Assembly (NCBI RefSeq): GCF_002252755.1
Contig: NZ_NHOY01000015.1
Location: forward strand, 1-37,780
Direction of reading: 5' to 3'
DNA length: 37,780 nucleotides
From: Halorubrum sp. Hd13
Lineage (GTDB): Archaea; Halobacteriota; Halobacteria; Halobacteriales; Haloferacaceae
Shown here: positions 1 through 6,655 of the stretch, piece by piece
Layout of the letters: each line of letters starts with the position of its first letter
Numbering within the stretch: position 1 is the stretch's first letter
Made by a program: the position numbers and the translations under genes
The notes under the pieces: generated by a model
Databases searched by the model: none
Told to the model about the DNA's origin: nothing
What the model saw: only the letters and a program-made list of their open reading frames with translations

Positions 1-71
1 CCTTATCTGAACACCGTCGTAGCCGGGGGGTCGTTCGCACGGGCCGGCGCGTCGAGAGGGCCGCCGACCGC

Positions 72-671
72 CTATATCCCGAGCCAGTCACTGTTCCGGA
101 TCTGGTGTCCCTCTCGCCGAGCGACCTTCGCCGCCTGCCGACGGACCCCGCGCGAAGCCGGGAGCGCCCCCTTCTCGCGGATCCGCTCGACGACCCAGTC
201 GCGGATCGCCGCGATCGCCTCGTCCTCGTCGTCGGGGCTGACCCGCTCCAGTTCTTGGAAGGTCCTCTCGTAGGCGTCGTACTGCGAGCCGTCGAGCTCC
301 TCGTTCGGTAACACCTCGCTGGTCTCGACGATCCGCTTCATCGCCGCGGCGACCGTGGGACGCCGTATCTGTACGCGGACGCGGTCCGGGGAGTCGAACA
401 CCACTCGGTCCGTGTCCGGGACCAGCTGTTCGACGGTGTGCCGCTCCGTCGGGGACGCGACCTCGCGGTCGCCGATCGTCGAGACGATCTCAGCCCCCGT
501 GACCGGGAACTCCAGCCGTTCGAGCTCGGGCTCGACCTCGCCGAGATCCGCGGTGTCGAGCTCCGGTTCGGGCTCGTCGCCGCGTTCCAGCTCCGCGTCG
601 ACGTCGCGCCGTCGCTGTCGGTTCTCCTCGTCCCGGGCTTGGTCCTCCCGTCCCGCTTTATCATCTGCCAT
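72..671 (-). CDS. DUF5789-like haloarchaeal protein
   Basis: A 199-residue soluble protein with no signal peptide or membrane segment. The first ~45 residues are highly charged and probably disordered (Glu/Asp/Arg runs). The folded part starts near residue 50 (LERLEFPVTGAEIVSTIGDR) and ends in a basic tail with DWLGI. The pattern, with PTVAAAMKR in the middle and a closing basic helix, matches haloarchaeal proteins I know as DUF5789; their function is unknown. The ATG at 671 lies 27 bp from a TATA-like box, which fits a leaderless transcript. It stands alone, with the next gene ending at 757. Confidence 0.8.
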   Translation of the reverse strand: MADDKAGREDQARDEENRQRRRDVDAELERGDEPEPELDTADLGEVEPELERLEFPVTGAEIVSTIGDREVASPTERHTVEQLVPDTDRVVFDSPDRVRVQIRRPTVAAAMKRIVETSEVLPNEELDGSQYDAYERTFQELERVSPDDEDEAIAAIRDWVVERIREKGALPASRGVRRQAAKVARREGHQIRNSDWLGI

Positions 672-694
672 TCTCCCGTGTACGACTCCCGACG

Positions 695-701
695 GTATAT
701 T
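695..701 (-). promoter_or_regulatory. TATA box of the DUF5789-like gene
   Basis: The minus strand reads AATATAC, centred about 27 bp before the ATG at 671. Just upstream lies a short imperfect palindrome (GTAGT-8 nt-ACTAC, 709-726), which could be an operator but is too short to be sure. Confidence 0.5.
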
Positions 702-756
702 GCTGTAGGTAGTGTGAAATTACTACATTCCTGAAACAATGAACGTCCGCACCGCG

Positions 757-1350
757 CTACTCGTTCCGGGCCTTCCCCTCGTGCTCGTCGATCACCGACC
801 GCAGCCGCCGGGCGAGAGCTCCCTCGACGCTCTGGACTCGCTTCTCGTCTGCGTCGTACTCGACGAGACCGGCGGCCTCCAGCTTTGGCAGGTCGGCGTG
901 ATGCAGCCTGGTTCGGGGCCGCCGCCGCTGGGCGTCCGTCGTCGTCCCCTCGCGCCGAGACTCGCGACGAACGTCGTCGACGAGCGACTCGTGGCTCGGG
1001 AACCGGACCTCGAACTGCCACGTCGACGGAGTCCCGACGCCGTCTCGGATCTGGCCCCCGTTCGCCTGCACCGCGTCCACGAGGGCGTCCCGAGTCGCGT
1101 CCCAGTCCAGCGTGAACAGCGTGCGGTCTTCGAACACGTCGACCGGGGTGGCCCCGTCGACTGTCGGGTGCCGTTGGACTCCGTCCACGAACGAGTCACG
1201 CGAGGCGTTGTGGATCCAGAACAACGGGGCTGTGGCTCCTCCGAGGGGGACGAGCGTCTCGATCTCGACGGTGGAGTTTCCCTCGACCGCGAGTATTCGT
1301 CCGAGTTCGAAGTTCCCGGACGACACGCGGAACTCCACGATCACACTCAT
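757..1350 (-). CDS. BAT-domain regulator with a DUF7344-like C-terminus (apparent chimera)
   Basis: A 197-residue protein. Residues 1-122 match the BAT domain that precedes the HTH_10 helix-turn-helix in haloarchaeal bacterio-opsin-activator-type regulators; WQFEV at 111-115 and the opening MSVIVEF align with the divergent neighbour at 1514. After about residue 123 the HTH_10 domain is missing. Instead comes a run (RLHHADLPKLEAAGLVEYD, 148-166) typical of the second half of the DUF7344 winged helix, whose usual N-terminal helices are not visible. This looks like an in-frame fusion or deletion product. The longer frame up to 1476 was rejected because MSVIVEF is where family members begin. DNA binding by this protein is uncertain. 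Confidence 0.75.
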   Translation of the reverse strand: MSVIVEFRVSSGNFELGRILAVEGNSTVEIETLVPLGGATAPLFWIHNASRDSFVDGVQRHPTVDGATPVDVFEDRTLFTLDWDATRDALVDAVQANGGQIRDGVGTPSTWQFEVRFPSHESLVDDVRRESRREGTTTDAQRRRPRTRLHHADLPKLEAAGLVEYDADEKRVQSVEGALARRLRSVIDEHEGKARNE

Positions 1351-1382
1351 TAATCGATTCCGAATGAGTGGTTCTCGACCCG

Positions 1383-1390
1383 CATACAAA
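1383..1390 (-). promoter_or_regulatory. Possible TATA box of the BAT/DUF7344 gene
   Basis: The minus strand reads TTTGTATG about 36 bp before the ATG at 1350, giving a leader of roughly 10 nt. It lies in the 163-bp divergent intergenic region shared with the plus-strand regulator at 1514. Confidence 0.35.
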
Positions 1391-1513
1391 GAAGACAGAC
1401 ATGGGATACCATGTTCGCGTCGAGCGTGACGGTCGACCGCTCGTTCGGTCCGGCGGTCGGCTACTTGGTACACCATACTCGTGCATTATCCCGGTCCGGA
1501 GCGATCGGTGGCT

Positions 1514-2155
1514 ATGGCCACGGTCATGGAGTTCACGAGCCCGGCGGACGAGTTCCCGCTGGGCACGGTGTTCGAGAACCTGCCGGGGGTGACGGTCGAA
1601 CTGGAACGACTCATCCCGGCCGCGTCGCTCATCATCCCGTACTTCTGGGTCCGCGGCGCGCGCGCGTCAGACATCGAGGCCGCCTTCGAGGCGCACCGAG
1701 GGGTCGTGAACATCGAGCTCATCGACGATGTCGACGGAGAGTACCTCATGCGCGCCGAGTGGGAAGACGACTACTACGGCGTCCTGACCGCCCTCGCGCG
1801 AGCCAATATCGTGGTGCTCTCGGGTATCGGCACCAAGGAGGGGTGGCAGTTCGAAGTCCGCGGCGAGAGCCGCGATCGGATCGGCGAGTTTCGGACGGAC
1901 TGCCAGGCTCACGACATCTCCATCGAGATCACCGCCGTCCACTCGCTGCTTCCCGTTCAGGGCGACGGGTACGACCTCACGGAGACCCAGCGGGAGGCGC
2001 TGGTGTTGGCGTACGAGATGGGGTACTTCGACTCGCCGCGGACGGCGTCGCTGGAGGAGATCGCCGCGGAACTCGGCATCTCACAACAGTCGCTGTCCTC
2101 TCGGATCAGACGCGGCCACCGCCGGCTGATCGCGAGGACGCTGATCGCGGAGTGA
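1514..2155 (+). CDS. BAT-type transcriptional regulator with C-terminal HTH_10 domain
   Basis: A 213-residue predicted DNA-binding regulator of the bacterio-opsin-activator class. The BAT domain spans roughly residues 1-145 (MEFTSPADEFPLGTVFE near the start, WQFEVRGES at 111-119). The HTH_10 domain covers roughly 154-208, with the family signature LTETQREALVLAYEMGYFDS and the recognition-helix segment ELGISQQSLSSRIRR. No PAS or GAF sensor domain is present, so any signal must act through the BAT domain or a partner. I chose the ATG at 1514 over an in-frame ATG at 1481 because family members start just before MEF; the ATG at 1526 is also possible. A CATTAT element at 1488-1493 could serve as TATA box. 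The gene is divergent from its paralogue, so the two may share control. The target genes are unknown. Confidence 0.85.
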   Translation: MATVMEFTSPADEFPLGTVFENLPGVTVELERLIPAASLIIPYFWVRGARASDIEAAFEAHRGVVNIELIDDVDGEYLMRAEWEDDYYGVLTALARANIVVLSGIGTKEGWQFEVRGESRDRIGEFRTDCQAHDISIEITAVHSLLPVQGDGYDLTETQREALVLAYEMGYFDSPRTASLEEIAAELGISQQSLSSRIRRGHRRLIARTLIAE

Positions 2156-2267
2156 CACGTCGCTGCTCGCGTCGGGATCCGATGACGACGGACATCCTTT
2201 CTGCTTGTAAATACCTCCTGTATCATCAGTGCCACACCTGAACCGACGCAGCGTGCTACGTCTTTAT

Positions 2268-2615
2268 ATGTCTGCCGAAGACACTGAAATCATTCTCGAG
2301 TCGTTTACTTTTCGTCCGGGGTCGGAGACGTATCTGGCACGCTACGACAAGGTGGAGACTTCGGCCAGTATGGCGGTTGTTGCGACCCTCACAGAGATCT
2401 CAGACGTCGATCCGACTGAGATGGACCCCCTGTTTCGATCGATCGACGTCGAGTCGCTCGACGCGCTCTTCAGGGGTGCGACCGACGGCAACGTTCGCGT
2501 CACCTCCACGGTCGCGGGACGCGAGGTCACCGTCACCAATGACGCGGTGATCGCGAACCGCACGCCCGACGACGACAGCGGGACCGTCGGGATCGGTGAG
2601 GTCCCGTCCACGTGA
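2268..2615 (+). CDS. HalOD1 output-domain protein
   Basis: A 115-residue protein. Residues about 33-98 (SMAVVATLTEISDVDPTEMDPLFRSID and on to VTVTNDAVIAN) match the halobacterial output domain HalOD1, a stand-alone module thought to act in haloarchaeal signal transduction. The ~30-residue N-terminal extension is unassigned. An upstream in-frame ATG at 2229 would add 13 residues but the shorter start looks more natural. TATA candidates are TGTAAATAC at 2208-2216 and TTTATA just before the ATG; which one is used is unclear. The stop codon lies inside the start of the next gene, suggesting translational coupling. Confidence 0.85.
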   Translation: MSAEDTEIILESFTFRPGSETYLARYDKVETSASMAVVATLTEISDVDPTEMDPLFRSIDVESLDALFRGATDGNVRVTSTVAGREVTVTNDAVIANRTPDDDSGTVGIGEVPST

Positions 2616-2797
2616 ACTCCGGAGACGAGACGCCGTCAGACGAGTCGGCGTTCCGCGACGAACTACGGTCCCTCCTCCGCCGCGCCCACGAGCGAGACGT
2701 CGACGTCGAGGGCGGGTGGGAGTGCCGGAACGGCGCCGAGAACCCGGACTGGGACATCATCGTCTCCGAGGTGCGAAAGCCGGACGAGTCCGAGTAG
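2612..2797 (+). CDS. Small unknown protein coupled to the HalOD1 gene
   Basis: A 61-residue acidic protein with a GTG start that overlaps the preceding TGA (GTGA, 2612-2615), typical of a co-translated pair. It has charged residues throughout, one cysteine and two tryptophans in GGWECRNGAENPDWDIIV, and no membrane segment. I do not recognise a named family. The GTGA overlap and haloarchaeal codon use support a real gene; a partner role for the HalOD1 protein is inference. Confidence 0.65.
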   Translation: MNSGDETPSDESAFRDELRSLLRRAHERDVDVEGGWECRNGAENPDWDIIVSEVRKPDESE

Positions 2798-2882
2798 CCG
2801 CGCCGAACGCTCTTTGCGTCGAGGCGTCTCGAACGCGTCCGCGAGCGGCGGCGTCGTCGCCGCGGCCGTTTCGACGTCTCCG

Positions 2883-2888
2883 AAAAAA
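2883..2888 (-). terminator. T-tract terminator after sufD
   Basis: The minus strand carries six consecutive T about 15 nt after the sufD stop, within a GC-rich context. T-tracts of this kind terminate archaeal transcription. Confidence 0.5.
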
Positions 2889-2902
2889 CGCGACGACTCC
2901 GT

Positions 2903-4117
2903 CTACTGGAGCCGCTGGAGGACGAGCTCCTGAACGTCGTCGCGGAACTCGTCGACCGCGATCTCCTCTAACACGGGCACGAAGAAGCCCTCGACGAGCA
3001 TGTTCCGCGCCGTGTGGGAGTCGATCGTGCGGCTCTCGAGGTAGAACAGGTCCTCGGCGTCGACCTGCCCGACCGTCGCGGAGTGCGACGCCTCGGTGTC
3101 GTGGTTGTGGATGATCAGCTTCGGCGACGCGTCGGCCTCGGCGTCGTCCGACAGCATCAGCGTGTTCTCGCGCTGGTAGCTGGACGTGTTCCACGCGTCC
3201 TCGCCGACGTCCTGAACGCCCTCGTAGACGGAGCGGGCCACGTCGTCGAGCACGCCGCGCGTGACGAGGTCGGCCGTCGTGTGCTCGGCCTGGTGCCAGA
3301 CGCGGGCGTTGATGTCGAAGTGCTGGTCGTCGGTGCCGAAGAACGTCCCGACGATCTGGCTCTCGGAGCCGTCGCCGCTCAGTTCGGTCTCGACGTCCGA
3401 GCGGGTGAGCTTCGAGCCGAAGTTGCTCTCGATCCAGTCGACCGTCGCGTACGCGTCCGTCACGCCGCGCTTCAGCGAGTACGTGTACGAGTCGTCGTCG
3501 AGGTTCTGGAGCGAGCCGAACTGGACGTTCGAGTTCTCGCCCGCGGCGATCTCGACGAGGTTCGAGAAGTAGCGGTCGCCGTCGACCGCGCTGTCACCGC
3601 TCTCGATCGACTCGAGGATCGTCACCGACGACGACTCCTCGGCGACGACGAGCGTCTGGCTGAACAGCGAGCGGGAGTTCATCTCCGCGCGCACCGTCAC
3701 GTCCTCGACGTCGACGCCCTCGGGGACGTAGACGAACGTGCCGGTCGTGAACAGCGCGACCGACAGCGCCGTGAGGTAGTTGTGCTCGGGGTCGAGCACC
3801 GAGCCGAAGTTCGCCTCGATGACGTCGCCGTACTCGTCGAACGCCTCCGTGAAGGGCAGGACGACGACCTCGTCGTCGCCGGCCGACCGCTCCGTGGCGT
3901 CGGACTGGTTCAGCGGGTCGACGAGCGCCTCGAAGTCGAGCGACTCCAGGTCTGTCCAGCGGCGCCCGGGCGTCTGGATGACGTCGGGCAGATCGGCCGT
4001 CTCCAGCGCCGAAAGCGCGTTCAGACGGGTCTCGAGTAGCCACTCGGGCTCGTCGCGTTCGTCGGCGATGCGTCGTACCGTGTCCTCCGAGAGGCTCTCG
4101 ATTGCTTGCGTGCTCAT
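2903..4117 (-). CDS. sufD: Fe-S cluster assembly protein SufD
   Basis: A 404-residue scaffold subunit of the SufBCD complex, which builds Fe-S clusters in the cytoplasm. It is a right-handed beta-helix protein of normal family length. The C-terminal family block is clear: NHDTEASHSATVGQVDAEDL (338-357) followed by FYLESR, with His345 at the position of the conserved SufD histidine in the SHxATVGQ motif. There is no cysteine anywhere in the protein; the cysteine found near this histidine in the E. coli protein is Ala here. The N-terminus (EPEWLLETRLNAL) resembles that of SufB, as expected for paralogues. It is the last gene of sufC-sufB-sufD, one base after the sufB stop. Confidence 0.95.
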   Translation of the reverse strand: MSTQAIESLSEDTVRRIADERDEPEWLLETRLNALSALETADLPDVIQTPGRRWTDLESLDFEALVDPLNQSDATERSAGDDEVVVLPFTEAFDEYGDVIEANFGSVLDPEHNYLTALSVALFTTGTFVYVPEGVDVEDVTVRAEMNSRSLFSQTLVVAEESSSVTILESIESGDSAVDGDRYFSNLVEIAAGENSNVQFGSLQNLDDDSYTYSLKRGVTDAYATVDWIESNFGSKLTRSDVETELSGDGSESQIVGTFFGTDDQHFDINARVWHQAEHTTADLVTRGVLDDVARSVYEGVQDVGEDAWNTSSYQRENTLMLSDDAEADASPKLIIHNHDTEASHSATVGQVDAEDLFYLESRTIDSHTARNMLVEGFFVPVLEEIAVDEFRDDVQELVLQRLQ

Positions 4118-4118
4118 G

Positions 4119-5549
4119 TTATCCGAGCGAGCCCTCCATCTCGAGTTCGACGAGCCGGTTGAGCTCGACGGCGTACTCGATGGGCAGCTCCTCCGTGATG
4201 GGCTCGATGAAGCCCGAAACGATCATCTGTTTCGCGTCGTCGTCGTCGAGGCCGCGCGACTGGAGGTAGAAGATGTCCTCGTCGCCGATCTTCCCGACGG
4301 TCGCCTCGTGGGCGACGTCGACCTTCGACTCGTTGATCTCCATGTACGGCATCGTGTCCGACGTCGACTCGTTGTCGAACATCAGCGCGTCGCATTCGAC
4401 GGCGGTCGAAGAGTTCTCCGCGCCGTCAGCGATGTGGACGAGGCCGCGGTAGTTGGTGCGGCCGCCGTCCTTCGCGATCGACTTCGACTCGACGGTGGAC
4501 TTCGTGTCCGGCGCGTTGTGGTACACCTTCGCACCGGTGTCGATGTCTTGGCCCTCGCCCGCGAAGGCGATAGTGATGTGGTTGTCGGAGGCGCCGCGGC
4601 CCTTCAGGATCGTCGAGGGGTACAGCATCGTTGCCTTCGACCCCATCGACCCCGAAATCCACTCCATGCGCCCGCCCTTCTCGGCGATGGCGCGCTTCGT
4701 GTTCAGGTTGTACGTGTTCTTCGACCAGTTCTGGACGGTCGAGTACTGGACGTGGGCGTCCTCGTCGACGAACACTTCCACGCCGCCGCAGTGGAGATTG
4801 AACTTCGAGTACTTCGGCGCGGAACAGCCCTCGATGTAGTGGACTTCCGAGCTCTCTTCGGCGATGATGAGCGTGTGCTCGAACTGGCCCATCCCCTCGG
4901 AGTTCATCCGGAAGTACGCCTGCACCGGCATGTCGACGGTGGTGTTTTCGGGGACGTAGACGAACGAGCCGCCCGACCAGATGGCGCCGTGGAGCGCCGC
5001 GAACTTGTTGTCGCTCGGGGGGACGCACTTCGTCATGAAGTGCTCGCGGACGAGCTCTTCGTGCTCTTGGACGGCCTCGTCCATGTTACAGAAGATGACG
5101 CCCTTCTCCTCCCACCGCTCCTGCATGTTCTGGTAGACGACCTCCGACTCGTACTGGGCGCCGACGCCGGAGAGCGCGTTCTTCTCGGCCTCCGGGATGC
5201 CCAGCTTGTCGAAGGTGTCTTTGATTTCGTCCGGGAGCTCGGTCCAGTCGTCCACGCCGGCGCGGACGTCGACGTCCGGCCGGATGTACGGGATGATCTC
5301 GTCGACGTCGACCTCGCTCAGGTCCGGCTGGCCGGGCCAGTCGGTCGGCATCGGCATCTCCTGGAACTGCTTGAGGGCGCGAAGGCGCCGCTCCAGCATC
5401 CACTCCGGTTCGTCCTTGTCCTCCGAGATGACGCGGACCGTCTCCTCGGTGAGGCCCTTCTCGGTCTGGAAAGCGGACTTCTCCTCCTTCTTGAACTCGA
5501 AGCGGGCCTCGGTGTCTGTCTCTTTGAGATCGTCTTGTTGTGAACTCAT
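4119..5549 (-). CDS. sufB: Fe-S cluster assembly protein SufB
   Basis: A 476-residue core scaffold of the SufBCD complex; it forms a heterodimer with SufD and receives ATP-driven conformational changes from SufC. Family blocks are intact: the N-terminal EPEWMLERRLRALK (47-60), GGSFVYVPENTTVDMPVQAY (193-212), and the C-terminal ECDALMFDNESTSDTMPYME (385-404) then AHEATVGKI (413-421). Cys386 sits where the E. coli catalytic Cys405 falls, and His414-Glu415 are at the conserved cluster-site positions. Five cysteines in all is few for a protein of this size and usual for haloarchaea. It lies 52 bp after sufC and one base before sufD. Confidence 0.97.
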   Translation of the reverse strand: MSSQQDDLKETDTEARFEFKKEEKSAFQTEKGLTEETVRVISEDKDEPEWMLERRLRALKQFQEMPMPTDWPGQPDLSEVDVDEIIPYIRPDVDVRAGVDDWTELPDEIKDTFDKLGIPEAEKNALSGVGAQYESEVVYQNMQERWEEKGVIFCNMDEAVQEHEELVREHFMTKCVPPSDNKFAALHGAIWSGGSFVYVPENTTVDMPVQAYFRMNSEGMGQFEHTLIIAEESSEVHYIEGCSAPKYSKFNLHCGGVEVFVDEDAHVQYSTVQNWSKNTYNLNTKRAIAEKGGRMEWISGSMGSKATMLYPSTILKGRGASDNHITIAFAGEGQDIDTGAKVYHNAPDTKSTVESKSIAKDGGRTNYRGLVHIADGAENSSTAVECDALMFDNESTSDTMPYMEINESKVDVAHEATVGKIGDEDIFYLQSRGLDDDDAKQMIVSGFIEPITEELPIEYAVELNRLVELEMEGSLG

Positions 5550-5601
5550 GATATTATGTTACGTGTTCCCCCGTTTATTCCTGTTGCGTGACCATTTGTG
5601 G

Positions 5602-6522
5602 TTACGCCGCATCGAACGCGTCCTCGCGGACCCAGTCGTACCCCTTGTCCTCGAGCTTCTCCGCGAGTTCCGCCCCGCCGCTCTTGACGACTTGGCCGTC
5701 GAGCATCACGTGGACGTGGTCGGGCTCGACGTAGTCTAAGATCCGCTGGTAGTGGGTGATCTGGAGGACGCCCGTGCCCTGCTCGTCGCGGAGGGCGTTG
5801 ATTCCCTCGGAGACGTCTTGGAGCCGGTCGATGTCGAGCCCGGAGTCGATCTCGTCGAGCACGGCGATCGCGGGCTCCAGCATCGCGGCCTGCAGAACCT
5901 CGTTCTGCTTTTTCTCCCCGCCGGAGAAGCCGGCGTTGAGGTAGCGCTGCATGAACTTCTCGTCCATGTCGAGCAGCTCCATCTTCTCCGAGAGGATCTG
6001 CTGGAACTCGGCGACGCCGATATCGCCGTCGTCGGCGGCGCCCTCCATCGGGGAGGTCTCGTAGCCCTCGTCGTCCTCGTCGGCGTCGGCCTCGTCGGCC
6101 TCCTCGTCCTCGAACAGCTCCTCCCGCTCGTCCGCCTTCGCGTTGAGCGCCTGCCGGAGGAAGTTCGTCATGGTGACACCCTCGATCTCCGCCGGGTACT
6201 GGAAGCCGAGGAAGATGCCGAGCGCGGCGCGCTCGTTCGGCTCCATCTCCAGCAGCTCCCAGTGATAGTCGTCGTCGTCGAGGTCGGCGCTGATGTCCGC
6301 GACGTCCTCCTCGTCGAGGTGGAGCAGGACCTCGCCGTCGGTGACCTCGTACGCCGGGTGGCCGGCGATGACCTTCGCGAGCGTCGACTTCCCGGAGCCG
6401 TTCGGCCCCATCAGCGCGTGGATGTCGCCGGACTCGACGGTCAGGTCGACCCCGCGAAGGATGCGTTCGCCGCCCTCTTCCGCCACTCGTGCGTGAAGAT
6501 CGTTGATTTCGAGAGTAGCCAT
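5602..6522 (-). CDS. sufC: Fe-S assembly ATPase SufC with acidic insertion
   Basis: A 306-residue ABC-type ATPase that powers the SufBCD scaffold. Walker A is GPNGSGKST (39-47), the Q-loop Gln is at 108 (GFQYP), the ABC signature is FSGGEKKQ (199-206), Walker B is IAVLDE (219-224) and the H-loop is in QITHY. The protein is about 50 residues longer than bacterial SufC; the extra length is an Asp/Glu-rich insertion at roughly 137-168, between the helical subdomain and the signature, with Glu/Ala/Asp repeats. It is first in the suf operon. The ATG at 6522 gives the standard MATLEINDLHA start. Confidence 0.96.
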   Translation of the reverse strand: MATLEINDLHARVAEEGGERILRGVDLTVESGDIHALMGPNGSGKSTLAKVIAGHPAYEVTDGEVLLHLDEEDVADISADLDDDDYHWELLEMEPNERAALGIFLGFQYPAEIEGVTMTNFLRQALNAKADEREELFEDEEADEADADEDDEGYETSPMEGAADDGDIGVAEFQQILSEKMELLDMDEKFMQRYLNAGFSGGEKKQNEVLQAAMLEPAIAVLDEIDSGLDIDRLQDVSEGINALRDEQGTGVLQITHYQRILDYVEPDHVHVMLDGQVVKSGGAELAEKLEDKGYDWVREDAFDAA

Positions 6523-6564
6523 GTGTATTCTCGTGCCTCGTACGTTGACGGTAGTGGTTGAGGC

Positions 6565-6573
6565 GGTTAATGG
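6565..6573 (-). promoter_or_regulatory. Possible suf operon promoter
   Basis: In the 133-bp gap between polB and sufC the minus strand has CCATTAACC about 46 bp before the sufC ATG, giving a leader of about 20 nt. Further upstream (6616-6636) lies an AT-rich stretch with TTTTC and GAAAA arms, which could be a polB terminator or an operator. Neither is certain. Confidence 0.35.
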
Positions 6574-6655
6574 TTACGCATCCACCCGACAAAACTCTCG
6601 AATCAAGCAAGAATTTTTCCAACGATCGAAAACTGCTTTCTCAGAGACGACCCGC

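Noticed and set aside
3014-5543. Long plus-strand open frames (341 and 587 codons) opposite sufD and sufB
   Set aside because: They are antisense mirrors of well-identified genes. High third-position GC leaves the opposite frame open, and the products are Val/Arg/Leu/Asp-rich without any family motif.
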